Source: Notospermus geniculatus
Taxonomy: Eukaryota; Nemertea; Pilidiophora; Heteronemertea; Lineidae
Assembly: GCA_002633025.1 (NCBI GenBank)
Contig: NMRB01000057.1
Location: 339,704-403,703, forward strand
Length of the DNA: 64,000 nucleotides
Direction: 5' to 3'
Below are positions 12,101-23,626 of the stretch, in pieces. The notes under the pieces were generated by a model. That model was not told the origin of the DNA, ran no database searches, and saw nothing but the letters and a program-made list of their open reading frames with translations. Position 1 is the first letter of the stretch; each line of letters begins with the position of its first letter. A program made the translations under genes and the position numbers.

Positions 12101-13503
12101 CAACATTCATTTATATAGATATAGAAACAGTAAAAATACATGTGCTGTAAAGAAAAGTATTGATCAACGATATCCTACACAATAACATCAGTCATTGGAT
12201 CCGTGCATCAGTATGGTATAGCCTACTATACTACATTGTTTTTCTGTTGGCTGTGTCATGAAGCAAAAGGGCATCCCTAATGTATCTTTATATGATTTTT
12301 CAAATGTAAGTCAATAAAATTGAATTGCCAACTTAATATATTTTACCATAAATTAGGCCTAGGCCTGAGTAAAGTCTTTGGCCCGTATTTTAGAATGCTC
12401 CTCAACGTAAAGGAGTTCCTCAAAGTTATTGTTCTCCTGTTGAGAACAATAGACTTGAGGAACTCCTTTACGTTGAGGAGCATTCTAAAATATGGGCCTT
12501 TTAGTTAGACATGGCTTGACATCACTGTGAGGAAAGTCCATTTGCTGGGGTGGAAGAAACTGGTCATGGTGGTGCCACCAAATAGGCCTACCTATATCTT
12601 CAAAAATCACAATAGCTGGTCTAGGCCTACAGTGAGAGAGCAGGCCTATATTCACACAATTGCCTAAAAGAGGGACTAAAGGCCTTCTATTATCTGAAAG
12701 CATGGCCATTTGTGACAGGTGATAAGAAAAGGGGAGTGCACATTGAAATCATTTTAAGTAGACATCCAGGCCTACACCCAATAGGCCCCAAGTAGCAACA
12801 CCAAACTCCACTGCATTGTCCAAATAGGCCCAAGTTGAGGTGGACTACACCTTAGTCCCCATCACGAATAGGCTGTTAAAGCAGACAGTCTGTGGGACAA
12901 GCCCCATCATTCTCCACTCCAAGTCTCGAAGGGAAAGTATGTGACCCGACCCCACGGCATACTGTACAGCCCAAATAGATCTTGCCTACAGAGTTAAGAC
13001 ATAGACCCTAGTCCTCGATCATTAGACTCCCAAAAGAAGACAATCTGCCCCCCCCCCCATCAGTTTTTTGCCCCCTGGGAGCGTTGGGGCTACAATCGCC
13101 TGCAACCCGACGTCGGAGAAACGCGGCGCGGGAAAACCGATAAAAACAGAACACACAGGGGAAACCAGGGTATCAAAGTAGAAAATTGATAACAGCCAAG
13201 TGCTTTTCGATAAAATGTGGCACTTTTCAATCTGCATGCTTCATTTTGATGGTTTTGAAATAGCTTTCAAGCTGAAAAATGTCCGAACTGAAGTCAGCGG
13301 GCGGGAAAGTCCGCGCCCCGCGTCTTATGGGTTTCACGCTGCAACTAAGCGTAAAATAGCAATGATTTCATTGGAAAATCGAACATCAAAATGTATACTT
13401 ACGCAGAAGTTGGTAGGTTTAACTCTGCCGAACTTACGGCCGCCAAACAACAACACAGAAGTATTAATCCAAAAGAGATCCGCATCCAACGGTAGTCCGC
13501 CAT
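9105..13503 (-). CDS. N-terminal exons of a secreted/membrane protein, possibly a calcium-channel alpha2/delta subunit
   Basis: Two minus-strand coding exons can be joined. Exon 1 (13403-13503) starts at an ATG and encodes MADYRWM followed by a hydrophobic run (FGLILLCCCLAAV) ending near SSA, a typical signal peptide. It ends two bases into a codon at a GTAAGT donor. Exon 2 (9105-9186) follows a TTTTCAG acceptor, supplies the missing base, and encodes ISGWARNFGKMMFR then ITKDITKFNEFSM up to a GTATGT donor. The phases fit exactly. From memory, alpha2/delta proteins begin with a signal peptide and then a conserved tryptophan block (for example VKLWASAFGG in alpha2/delta-3), which resembles GWARNFG here. 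The identification is tentative because no von Willebrand A or Cache domain is visible. Later exons are not found in the window. Confidence 0.45.
10190..10330 (+). repeat. Decayed tRNA-derived SINE (family 2)
   Basis: GTGGTGCAGTGAAAAG, a B-box-like ATAGGTTTGATGCC and the family tail CACTGGTTTCCTCCTAC appear in order. Many differences from other copies show that it is old. Confidence 0.5.
10351..10469. mobile_element. 119-bp inverted-repeat element
   Basis: GTCTTATGAATAAAGACTA and AAATGCTTTTACTT on the left pair with AAGTAAAAGCATTT and TAGTCTTTATTCGTAGGAC on the right. Arms are about 35-40 bases. It lies directly after the SINE at 10190-10330. Confidence 0.65.
11095..11340 (+). repeat. tRNA-derived SINE (family 1), best preserved copy
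   Basis: A-box-like TAGCTTAGTGGTTATCACG and B-box GGGTTCAAATCCC lie about 30 bases apart, as in a tRNA gene. They are followed by the family body (CATGGGACAGTAAAAAGC, then ACAAGTGAGGAAC). The long body and repeated occurrence show that this is a SINE rather than a tRNA gene. Confidence 0.7.
11517..11791. mobile_element. GGGTCCATATTCAT-type MITE, itself interrupted
   Basis: The termini GGGTCCATATTCAT and ATGAATATGGGCCC are inverted copies. The interior blocks CTTATCTTTTGTGTTGAA, CACACTTAGACTTA and TTTTATGAATATGGG match the intact copy at 41983-42094. The left arm is broken by the TA-flanked element at 11538-11707. Confidence 0.7.
11538..11707. mobile_element. 170-bp Tc1/mariner (pogo/Tigger-like) MITE
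   Basis: The element starts CAGTGATCCCTCGCTCTTAC and ends TTATAGCGAGGGAGCACTG, terminal inverted repeats of about 20 bases. It is flanked on both sides by TA (11536-11537 and 11708-11709), the target duplication of the Tc1/mariner superfamily. A terminus of the type CAG-TG-TCCCTCGC is typical of pogo/Tigger relatives. No transposase frame is present. Confidence 0.75.
12380..12498. mobile_element. 119-bp near-perfect hairpin element
   Basis: The left arm (GGCCCGTATTTTAGAATGCT onwards) is mirrored by the right arm (ending AGCATTCTAAAATATGGGCC), with 57-base arms and a loop of only five bases (CTGTT). Arm differences are very few. It is flanked by TTT on both sides, a possible target duplication. 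Confidence 0.8.
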
Positions 13504-14333
13504 TTTGCGTCCGTCAGTCGCAACTCTACTATCTATTCTATAGCTACGACCCTACGATGCTCCGCCGGCAATTATAATGCAACAACTGCGGGCACACGGA
13601 TCCTAAACTAAAACTATTCCAAGAGTCACAATGAATCAAAAGAAAACCAAGAGAAAATTTCACTTTGACATCGTGGAATGGCTTTCGCGACTATCGGAAC
13701 ACCGGCTCTCAAGTGAGTTAACAATATGCGCGGTATCGTGTAGTCACTGTGACGCATGGTTTGAGAGTACTCTCGCAATTGATCGGCGGTACCATTGTAC
13801 AGTGGGGAGGAAGGTTGCGGCATATCATTTAAAACACCTGTTAATAGAAGCCGTCTGATCGATTCCCTCTCCACCCAGGGTACAACAAATGCTTACTGCT
13901 TCATTGAACTGTGAATAATCTATAGTTGGCAAATGAATTGAGACCCTGATATTGTGCGTCGTCCATGGAACATGGCGGGAGTAGTCCGTAGCTAATGGGT
14001 GGGGCGGCATGTGGTCGAAGAATTACATAATTGATATAATTGCCTCTGTGTAGTTAATCCTGCACGATAGCGGTAAATAATGAAATACATCACCGCGCAT
14101 GCAGTGAATTTAGGCTACTTATTTATTATTTATGATATCTCCTCGGGAAGAAAACAATCTGATGAAATATTACGTAAGTCATACACTGGTCCCATGTCCT
14201 CGAGCTAAAAGGGTCCCGAATGGGACCCGTGGCGGGAAGTAAAAGAGAGAGAATACACCACTTCAAGGGGACGGTCTCACCCGAGCGGCGGCGTCATGTG
14301 GGACGGGGGGGGGGGGGAGAGCCAAAAGTTGGC

Positions 14334-14751
14334 CATTTTGGCACTGAGGGTAAAAACAAATGGGGAAATACATTAAGGTTTTGCAAGAAACTGCAGAAAA
14401 AACTGCCAGAAATGCTTGAAATTTGACAGACATGTTATGGAGGCCAATTCATTGAGAAAAGTGTGAAAAAAATTGGATGTTATTGATCAATTTTTGAAGA
14501 TTTCTGCATTTTTCTTCAACTGAACAATAGATGGTTTAAAGTGTCTGTTAATCCACCTATTGTTCAGGTGTAGAAAATCACCAATTTCTCGAAAAATTTA
14601 TTGATGACACCCAATTTTTTATCACGATTCTCAATGGTTTGGCAATCACCACATTTCTGCCAAATTTCAAGTGTTTCTGACAGTTAACTTCATCTGCAAT
14701 TTCTGGCAAAACTTAATGCATTTTCCCCTTTTATTACCCTCAGCGCCGAAA
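14334..14751. mobile_element. Large foldback element, right end lost in a gap
   Basis: The left arm (GGCACTGAGGGTAAAAACAA, then ATGGGGAAATACATTAAG, then CTGCCAGAAATGCTTGAAAT) is mirrored by the right arm (ATTTCAAGTGTTTCTG, then CTTAATGCATTTTCCCCTT, then TTACCCTCAGCGCC). Arms are roughly 200 imperfect bases around a centre near 14545 (CAATAGATGG mirrored by CCACCTATTG). The right arm runs straight into the N block. Confidence 0.7.
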
Positions 14752-14959
14752 NNNNNNNNNNNNNNNNNNNNNNNNNNNNNNNNNNNNNNNNNNNNNNNNN
14801 NNNNNNNNNNNNNNNNNNNNNNNNNNNNNNNNNNNNNNNNNNNNNNNNNNNNNNNNNNNNNNNNNNNNNNNNNNNNNNNNNNNNNNNNNNNNNNNNNNNN
14901 NNNNNNNNNNNNNNNNNNNNNNNNNNNNNNNNNNNNNNNNNNNNNNNNNNNNNNNNNNN
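14752..14959. other. Assembly gap (208 Ns)
   Basis: A continuous run of N. It abuts the right arm of the foldback element, a structure that commonly stops sequencing and assembly. Confidence 0.99.
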
Positions 14960-15273
14960 TTTCAACCAGCTACACTCACAATCACGCTCTCTGTTCACTC
15001 TTAGCCGGACAAACAATAAGAAAACGGCAATTTGTTATCAAAATCACCAAAAATATCCCCCTCGAAAAGCTGAATCGGCGAATGCACAGCATCGCCATCT
15101 TTACAGTTTGAAGTCACGTGATACGAGAATCCGCCAATCCGTGATCTGATCATGCTGATGACGTAGAACCAAAATCTGGTTCTTCGGTTACTCATCATCT
15201 GACTCTGTATTGCGTCCAGCAGATTCTAAAAATAGCAATACGAGTCAGACGTTCGGACTACAGCTGACTTGGC

Positions 15274-15400
15274 GCAACTGGGGATGAATACCACTTCCTC
15301 TTCAAGTGTTCTCATGTACTTATGTTTGTCGGTGAAAAAGCCTCTGGCTTATGTTGACTGTACATTGTATTCCGACGTAAAATAAAGATCACTCTGACTC
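15274..15400 (+). pseudogene. 3' fragment of a non-LTR retrotransposon (LINE)
   Basis: One frame reads ATGDEYHFLFKCSHVL. DE-HFLF-C is characteristic of the C-terminal zinc-binding region just after reverse transcriptase in many LINE ORF2 proteins. The frame soon ends and is followed by AATAAAG at about 15381. Only the tail end of the element is present, so it is inactive. Confidence 0.55.
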
Positions 15401-17529
15401 TGTTCTACATTGAGCGACTGCATCTTATCCCACTCATTCTTGTTCATTCAATGGGCATCCTAGCTACGATAGAGGGCAGCACACCCAAACTCGGTCCTAT
15501 ACAATGGACGGCTTTTGTGTGGGAAATTGATCAGGACCGAGTTGCCAGTTTCATTTCAATAGATTTAACCACTGGTGACACCTATTGAGGCAGTGAGCTA
15601 GGGTCCTCATTGGGAGAAAATGTCCCAGATTTTGCATGTCCAATGGTGGTCTTCCATTTCCACTTGTCCAGATTGGTACCACGATCCTCCACTAGGTGGG
15701 ATTAGTACCATTTGCCCTCAAAGATCAACTGATTACTAAAGAACGATGCAAGATAGATGTACCTTTCAATTATAGTTTATTCATTCCCCAAACTAAACAA
15801 CTCCACATGCCTGTACAAAAATCATAATATACAAGTATATCCCTTCTGATGTATATAATATAGAACTCTAACGGGAGGGCAAGGTTTTTAACCAGGTGCT
15901 ATTATAGAGAGGTGTATGTTTCTCCTGTCTGAGGCTACATTTCAACACTGGTGACCACTCACTCTAAACCATTCTTTGTCAAATGGTACTATAGTTACAA
16001 TGGGAGACATGAACCATCCATGGCAACTTGCAGTGATATTAAGTTAGCAGAATGCTTTCTGAGAGAAAGTGCTTGAAACAGAAAAATATTTCAGCAGTCT
16101 TTCAAATTAAGTAGTAATTAAGGAGAGGTTTATGATATACATGTACACTGAGCATTACAAAGGGCTCACTATTATGAAGTTACAAGATCATGCAAAGAAT
16201 CACCATGCCCATGTAAATTTATGTAGAGTGGAAAATGACAGGGATGGGATTGACTAAAGGCGCCGCTCCACGTGACAGTTTTCTATCGAAAGTTTGCTGT
16301 CAGATAGTCAATTATTGCTCTCAGACAGCATCTGGCCATTGTCCTCCTACAGAAACAGCCAGTGTGCCCAAAATATCTGGTCATGGCTTTCCCATTGTAT
16401 ACAACTAAATTATAGAGTAGGCCTGAAACCTTACCATATACATGTAACTCAGACAAGTGGACGCATGTGAAAAGATACATGTTGATGTTGGCATCAGTTT
16501 GACATATGACTGATATTCGAGTGATCTTGCAAGACAGTTGATTATATTTCAGGTCACCTCCACACCAAAAAGCCAAATACTTCTCACCTGCAACTTGGTT
16601 CAAATTAAGAAAAAGATACAGAAGCACATAAAACAAATGAATCACCCGAGGTTCAACTTCAACTTCCAGTGCAAACAGATGTTGGTGTGGACCAAGATAT
16701 ATCTATCTGTGGAAGTAAACGTCAGTTTCAAACACCCTTGTTGATGATACACAAAGCACATGAATGCACAGTCACCCAACCATGCCAACAAAATGATTGA
16801 TTACATATTGTCCCTAGCACCGTTGTTAAAAACCCTGGATTGAATATAACTCTCTGGTAGCAACTCTATGCATGAAGAAATAAATACATAACCAATTCTT
16901 GGGAAAGTACCAGTAAGCATAAAACCTCTTTAAAACAACAGCAGCCGGTGGTAGTGACCCAATGAGCTTGCACCTTCAGACCTACGTTTTAGAAACACAT
17001 GCATGTCTAGTACCTGTTGTCAAGACCCTTGCAAAAATATAAGTTAAATTTTGTATCACTCAGATTTTGTTATGAGAAAGCGCTATTTCACAGCAGTGAT
17101 CATTTGCCATTGGGTCACAAACTCTACACGGCTTGGTCGTTTTGCGTCTGGAAGATACCAACATTGTTCACCATTCCTTGATGTTTGAACCCTAGATGGT
17201 GTGCATGAAATTTCTTACGACTTCACAAACTTCTCTAGGCAATTTTGGTGCTGAATTACTTGAGTGCTCATAAAACATTATTTTGAGGATGAATTTACAT
17301 TTGCTCAAAATTCTCATCAAGATAAACCAAATCAAATATTTCAAGTGCATACAACATTTCTGAAAGTACGGAAGTCAAAATCGGTTGTGAATCATTAAAA
17401 CACTTACACCTTGCATTCAGTTTCACAAACCTCAAGGTTACAGTGACGAAATATTGGCTACCACATAATAGGGAGGGTAAGAAAGCCATCACATTCTAAA
17501 ACCTACATGTAAATGGGTCCATGAGAACT
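15401..17529 (-). other. Intergenic sequence and probable IFRD1 3' UTR
   Basis: No coding exon recognised. On the minus strand an AATAAA signal (TTTATT on plus, about 15777-15782) lies 1.75 kb downstream of the IFRD1 stop at 17530, so much of this may be its 3' UTR. The UTR boundary is a guess. Confidence 0.35.
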
Positions 17530-20500
17530 TCAGTAAGAGGCTTGCACCATCCGCTTGTCTCGTACTTTGGATAAGGCTTTCGTTCTTGCTTTAAAACATG
17601 CCAAATTGTACTGGTGCTGAAAGTATAAGATGCCAGTTTTAGAATACCTCGTCAACAACACACACAATCCTAATGGATAGAAAACTACCACACAAGAACA
17701 CACTTTGACCTTGTATTGTACCATATCTGGTTCATGAATGCCATCAGCATTCATATGCTGTCCAGCCTCTACTCAGTCAACTAGGGAACACCAAGATATA
17801 AAAAGCTTCATCGCAATGAATCAATGAGGCTGTCACAGAAAGATAACTGCAGATTCATCAGCATACTTACTCTTTCGTGTTTACTTGATTTGAATGGTTT
17901 GGCTGTACCAACAGGGATGGGTGCACCGAGACCAAAAACATCTCTCACAAGTTCATTTTCCTGAAGGAAAGATGGACAGCATCAATCAAAATAGCTTGAC
18001 TTAAGAAGACATGTTCTGAATCGGTTGCCAGTGGTGGTATTTTTGGTGGCCTGAGAATGTCAGCCATAAATTCAAAGAGATGCCCTTTGTCAATCAACAC
18101 TCACCCGCAAGTGCACATTGATACCCGCTCCTATACAGTTGCACATCGTGTCATATTGTCTTTTTCGTACCCATGAGTCAATCACCAGCACTTCTGGTCC
18201 GAACTTGATGGTAAGTTCTGGGGATTCTCCAATCTGCAGCAGAAAATATTACCAACTTAAGGTAACAGAGGTTCTTGGATACAAGTAAATTAACATCCCA
18301 AATTGTCATCATAAGGTGTGGTCTCTGCCAAAAATTCCCAGGGCCCGGTTGCACAAAGAATCTTAAGTCTAAGAAAAAACTTAAGTCTGAAATGAAGTCA
18401 TCTGATTTGCTGAAACATGGTCACATGATGACTTAGGTCAAACTTTAGACTTAAAATTCTTTGTGAAACTGGGCCCAGGACAAATTCCTTGAGAAGCGAT
18501 AAAACTGATGCAACTCACTTCAACAGTTTTCAAAATATCTCTGAAGCTTGACCGCTGTTGTCTTCGGTCTTTCTTGGCCCTGTATTTGTTACTATCGGTG
18601 GCAAGTCTCTTCAGCAAAATACAAAGACTGTCGATATCATCACCTTCAAATTCCTGTAAATAAAACAGTCAATGCTACTGAAGAGTTAAATCGTGGTTGT
18701 GATCTAATACAAGTGGAAAACATGGTGATTTCGCAAATATCGCAAAATGCTACACCAAGACTGCGACCTAGGCCTATCGCATTTTTCATTTTACCGGATA
18801 TATACGCATGTATGAAATCTCTAATGAATACATTTTTTGGTATCAAGTGTACCTCATCTTCCTCCCTGGCAAGTTCATACATGAGAGCAATAGCTTCACC
18901 AGCTGCTATTCTGAGGTCAACATCGGCACTTTCTAACAATTCTGGAAGCTTAGGTAGGTGACTGAAAGACATAAATGAAGCCAATCAAAATATAAAGCTT
19001 AAAATCACAGCCGGCGCAAAGCTCCCAATAGTCAATGTGCAGCAAATGAGAACCCAAGTTGTCAGTTACTAATCCTGTGGTTGGCCTAGCAAACTTACCG
19101 CAACAGCCGACTTGCAGTGGGGCTTTGTGGCCCAAGGTGTACCGGGTCTTAATCGCTCTCGTTTTTCTCACATTGCAATATTGTTTCTAGAAAGCTGCAG
19201 CGTACTACTGCACACATGGCTCAACAGGTTAAAACCTAAAATCTTGTCAGACCTTTGCTTACCTGTCAAGTAATCTATCAACAACACTAGGTGGAGATAT
19301 TGACAATAGAAGAGACCATCCGTTTAGTGCAGCACAATGCAACTGAGCTGTTTCAGGTGATACGGTGGGTGTGGTTTTATCTCCCTTCAAGTACGAGGCA
19401 CCAAATACTGTCTCCAGCGTGGTCAGCATGATGATCACCTCCTGAAAAGAAGCGTACACAATTGGGAGAATACTCGAGTTGGAAAACTAAACTTTTTTGC
19501 CATTTTTTGGCCAAAAGTTGCATGAAAAACATGTTTATCTGTGACACCTAGGGGGCGCATGCCCCCCCCCGCCATCGCAATACTAGCTAGGGCCTTGGGT
19601 ATGAGAATGTATAAGCTTCCATCACAGGAAACAAATAATAGCAAGGGACGGGCAATTGGCACAGCAATGTAAATGAGTGTTCCATGTCAATGTTCCAAAG
19701 TTCCACGTCCGCAGAAATCAAGGTCGCACAAATTCTTACCTCAATATCACCTCCAGCAATGAAACAGCAAACGGCCATCGCTTCAGCACACTGAAAGGAG
19801 GATGTCATCAAATTACTCAAGTTATCAACCAGAAAAACAGCAATTAGAGACACTGTAGGTAGAGGCAAGAAAAATCTTTCTTTCTTCATTGCACTTAGGG
19901 CTCATTGCCAAAACGCACAGTTGTACCCATCAACAGTGCGCCATACTTACAGCTGCTCTGGCTCTCAAGCTGGCTGACTTATCCAACATGACCACCTGCA
20001 TAATTGGTTTGATTGCCCTGTACACCTCATTCCCCTCTGATCCAGGACCCAGCTGGATGATCAACGACATGGCACATCTCGCAGCAAATGCTTGCTCCTC
20101 CCCCTTCCCCTTCTTCAGGCACCTCTCTAAGCTGTCAGTAACAGTCACATATCTGAAAATAACAAGATGAATCATCAGAAAACATGGCTGCATTAGACTA
20201 CTCAAAGGCCAGAAGTTCTTATTAGGTTGGATCAAATGGAAGACATTCAATCAACCCATGGGTCATGCCAATGGATCAAGGCAACAGATCATGCCAATGA
20301 TTGGATCAAAACCAATGATAAAGTCAATTTCCAGAATTTCCACAATATGATATATACGGTACNATCAAATTACTCAAGTTATCAACAAGAAAAACAGCAA
20401 TTAGAGACACTGTAGGTAGGGAGCAAGAAAAATTTTTCTTTCTTCATTGCACTTAGGGCTCATTGCCAAAACGCACAGTTGTATCCATCAACAGTGCGCC

Positions 20501-23085
20501 ATACTTACAGCTGCTCTGGCTCTCAAGCTGGCTGACTTATCCAACATGACCACCTGCATAATTGGTTTGATTGCCCTGTACACCTCATTCCCCTCTGATC
20601 CAGGACCCAGCTGGATGATCAACGACATGGCACATCTCGCAGCAAATGCTTGCTCCTCCCCCTTCCCCTTCTTCAGGCACCTCTCTAAGCTGTCAGTAAC
20701 AGTCACATATCTGAAAATAACAAGATGAATCATCAGAAAACATGGCTGCATTAGACTACTCAAAGGCCAGAAGTTCTTATTAGGTTGGATCAAATGGAAG
20801 ACATCCAATCAACCCATGGGTCATGCCAATGGATCAAGGCAACAGATCATGCCAATGATTGGATCAAAACCAATGATAAAGTCAATTTCCAGAATTTCCA
20901 CAATATGATATATACGGTACTTTATTATCATACTGTGTGTCAATTTTTGTGCTCGCCTCTTCTTTGGATCAAAGCCAATGGATCATTCAATGCAACGTGA
21001 AGACAAACTTACCTATCTATCAAGAAATCAAACACATATCTTTTTGAAAATGCTGTGATCAAGCCTTTGAGGCAATTTACTCGTCCACCAGCACTGAAAG
21101 AGGCAACAAAACAAACATTTATCAGAGCAATTGACACAGTTGTTATTTAATGATCCTCAAATTCAAAGAGAAAGGAGAATTGAAGACAGCTTGGGAACAG
21201 GTTTGACACTAACTAGAGGATTAATTCAATTACGGTACTGCCAATGCAAACATCAATTGGCAAATTTGTACCAAGCATGTTGATTTAGAAATAAACGGAT
21301 TAAGTCAGTTGACAAGAACTTAACGGTTCTATGTTCTACTTGCCCAACAATGCATTTCAACAACAAGTGTGAAAGTTGTCTGCGTATATAGGAATTGCCG
21401 ACTAGGGCAGGATCCCTATTCATGACTGACCTTTTCTGAGTGCATCCTTCTATACAATCCTTCACTTTCTCCTCAAAATCATCAACAGAAACTGGCGTGT
21501 CATCACCATCTGGTTGCTCCGGGATGGCAGTATTGAGGCCACAAACTGAAACCATGTTGTTTAGATTAAATGAATTCTGTAGCACACAATACAACTGAGA
21601 AACACTTTTTAATCCTGTCTATACCTGCATATGGCTTCCTGTATCACACAATACAACTAAGAAACACTTTTTAATCCTGTCTATACCTGCATATGGCTTC
21701 CTGTAGCACACAATACAACTGAGAAACACTTTTTAATCATGTCTATACCTGCATATGGCTTCCTGTAGCACACAATACAACTGAGAAACACTTTTTAATC
21801 CTGTCTATACCTGCATATGGCTTCCTGTAGCACACAATACAACTGAGAAACACTTTTTAATCCTGTCTATACCTGTATATGGCTTCCTGTAGCACACAAT
21901 ACAACTGAGAAACACTTTTTAATCCTGTCTATACCTGCATGGCTTCCAAGCGAACACAACATGATCATCCATATCCTTTCCTAAAAGCAAAGGCCTCAAG
22001 CCAACCTCTTTGCTGAATGAGATCTGATTAACACCAACCAAGAATTCTTGGGTGCATGTTTTGGCTGCAAGGTAATGATAGGGCCATTCTGGTGGTCTCA
22101 CTATCTCAGAAGATGGTTAACATACTTACAATCATCATATATGCTTGTAGCATCAGAGATGTTGCTGATGACACTGCAGTTGTCTGCTGAATGGTCAGTA
22201 TCCTCTCGGTCACTTGGTAACCTCAGATCTCCTCCTGGTTTTGAACCTGGACATAAAAACACAGAAATATCAGTATTTTTAGTAGGCCTTATAGTTTTAG
22301 GAGTACAAGTCTAAATATTCTTTCCCTCCCATTGGCATTGAACATACCAAGTAAGTACATCATTAGGCCTAACTGGCCACCCAATCCTCCTCCACCAGCA
22401 TGATCAGTCCTAAACCAGCTGAGTTTACCTAAGAAGTATGGAATAAATATAAAGTATAGCAAAATTGAAAAACTCAAAATCAAAATTGAACTATAAATTT
22501 ACAATCAGTTGTGGTTTTATCCTCATCCATGGCAGTAATGAATTGCGCAATTTCTTTCCCTTCTTCTTCAATATTCATTCTCGTCGAGTCTCTTTACTTT
22601 TTAGTTCCAAAAGCGTCAATAAAACTGACATAACTGACTCATTTATATATAGGCCTAGACCCCTACATACCTAGGCCTACAATGTACAGTACATAACATC
22701 AACATAGGCCTAGGCCTACAATACATGGTGTAGACCTAGGCCTATGGAGCCTATGGATGCTATTAATAGTAGTATTACAAAATAGGCCCTCCCCTAAAAA
22801 AACAGGCAAAGGTGAATAATTACTGCTATTTCCCAACACTATGACATAATGAACTGTCAGAGGCTAATGTCATCAGAACCTAAACATATGGCGAAATAAT
22901 AACAAACATGATGACTCAACACATCATCATGGCCATCACATGCCACCACCAAGCAAGCATGGCATCAATCACACGTCACTGTAGGCTACATTTTCATGTA
23001 CATTTTGACATGTGAGTTCAGGTCATGGCCCACTTCAATCATACCCACCTTGCTTCCCTTTGTTTCTCCGTTTTCCCTTGGGCAT
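17530..23085 (-). CDS. IFRD1: Interferon-related developmental regulator (IFRD1/IFRD2 family)
   Basis: Twelve minus-strand exons: 23049-23085, 22130-22246, 21431-21545, 21013-21093, 20509-20710, 19740-19790, 19263-19441, 18853-18961, 18519-18653, 18105-18233, 17871-17960 and 17530-17616. All phases match and give 443 residues plus stop; human IFRD1 is about 451. Family blocks seen in order are MPKGKRRNKG at the start, DSLERCLKKGKGEEQ, IIQLGPGSE, AVCCFIAGGDIE, SADVDLRIAAGEAIAL, DSNKYRAKKDRRQQRSSFRD, IKFGPEVLVIDSW and the C-terminal CFKARTKALSKVRDKR. The family are nuclear co-regulators of HEAT-like helical repeat structure that work with histone deacetylase complexes in differentiation. A second copy of the 202-base exon (19951-20152) would break the frame and is probably an assembly duplicate. 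IFRD1 versus IFRD2 cannot be settled, since vertebrates have both. Confidence 0.93.
18341..18476. mobile_element. GGGCCC-ended MITE in an IFRD1 intron
   Basis: The left end GGGCCCGGTTGCACAAAGAA (then TCTTAAGTC) is mirrored by the right end TTCTTTGTGAAACTGGGCCC (preceded by GACTTAAAA). It is 136 bp long, non-coding, and lies between IFRD1 exons 18105-18233 and 18519-18653. Confidence 0.75.
19807..20920. repeat. Direct duplication of about 556 bp joined by a single N (assembly artefact likely)
   Basis: 19807-20362 and 20364-20920 are near-identical copies, each carrying the same 202-base IFRD1 exon (19951-20152 and 20509-20710) with identical translations. The join is one N at 20363, a scaffold mark. 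The few differences are outside the exon and of the kind expected between alleles. Confidence 0.85.
21573..21948. repeat. Tandem repeat, 62 bp x about 6, in an IFRD1 intron
   Basis: Units beginning GAGAAACACTTTTTAATCCT start at 21597, 21659, 21721, 21783, 21845 and 21907 (the last truncated), with only scattered differences. On the minus strand each unit carries CAG followed by GTATAG, a splice-donor-like site, and CTACAG and TTTCTCAG, which resemble acceptors. Confidence 0.9.
21935..22064 (-). other. Possible optional exon inside the IFRD1 gene
   Basis: On the minus strand an acceptor (ACCTTGCAG) precedes a 130-base open stretch that ends at CATGCAG followed by GTATAG. Read in the phase left by IFRD1 exon 22130-22246 it is open throughout (for example QEFLVGVNQISFSKEVGL). 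It ends in a phase that does not fit exon 21431-21545, so the standard transcript must skip it. The adjoining tandem array seems to be made from its 3' end. The peptide is not recognised. Confidence 0.25.
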
Positions 23086-23618
23086 ATTTACAGATTATAA
23101 ATTGGCTAAATATCACGAAGGTATATTGCGAAATATAGAGTTCTGTAACAATGAAAATGACATGAATTTGGTGTAAATATTGTTCATTAAAACAGACATG
23201 ATACGGTTTTCAGGTTCTTGAACATGGACGTTCGCGATACCCTATTCTGAACGAGACAGGTGAGCTGGCACTGTAAACTGAGTTTACCGTGTGTGGGGAA
23301 TGCTGCATGCTGGGAAACTTCACACATGTTCAGAAAATGGTAAAATATAGATTCGGATGACACTCCCTTCTCGAAGTCTGCTTCAAACCAGGCATATTAT
23401 AAAAGTTAACGTTTTCAAAAATGTTATCAGGTAATCGATGAATTTTATATAACGGTTTGGCACCAAAATGACGAAAACTTTTGCTTCAAAAAGATCTTGA
23501 TGGAGGGTTGATAAACTCGATTAGCTCTGTATTAAAAGGTCAAATGAGGTTAATTATATTCTCCGCGACGCTGATTGGCTATCACGAACGGTGTACGTTC
23601 TGGCAACGTCGTGTTGTC

Positions 23619-23626
23619 TATAAATA
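23619..23626 (+). promoter_or_regulatory. TATA box of the HEXIM-like gene
   Basis: TATAAATA lies about 130 bases upstream of the HEXIM-like start codon, with a plausible start of transcription near 23650. It sits in the 673-bp interval between this gene and the divergently transcribed IFRD1. Confidence 0.6.

Noticed and set aside
13200-13577. 125-codon plus-strand frame
   Set aside because: It overlaps the minus-strand signal-peptide exon at 13403-13503, which has a matched splice donor. The plus frame has no support.
14671-15111. Frames of 146 and 108 codons on both strands spanning the N block
   Set aside because: Most of their length is unknown sequence (N), so they are not evidence of coding.
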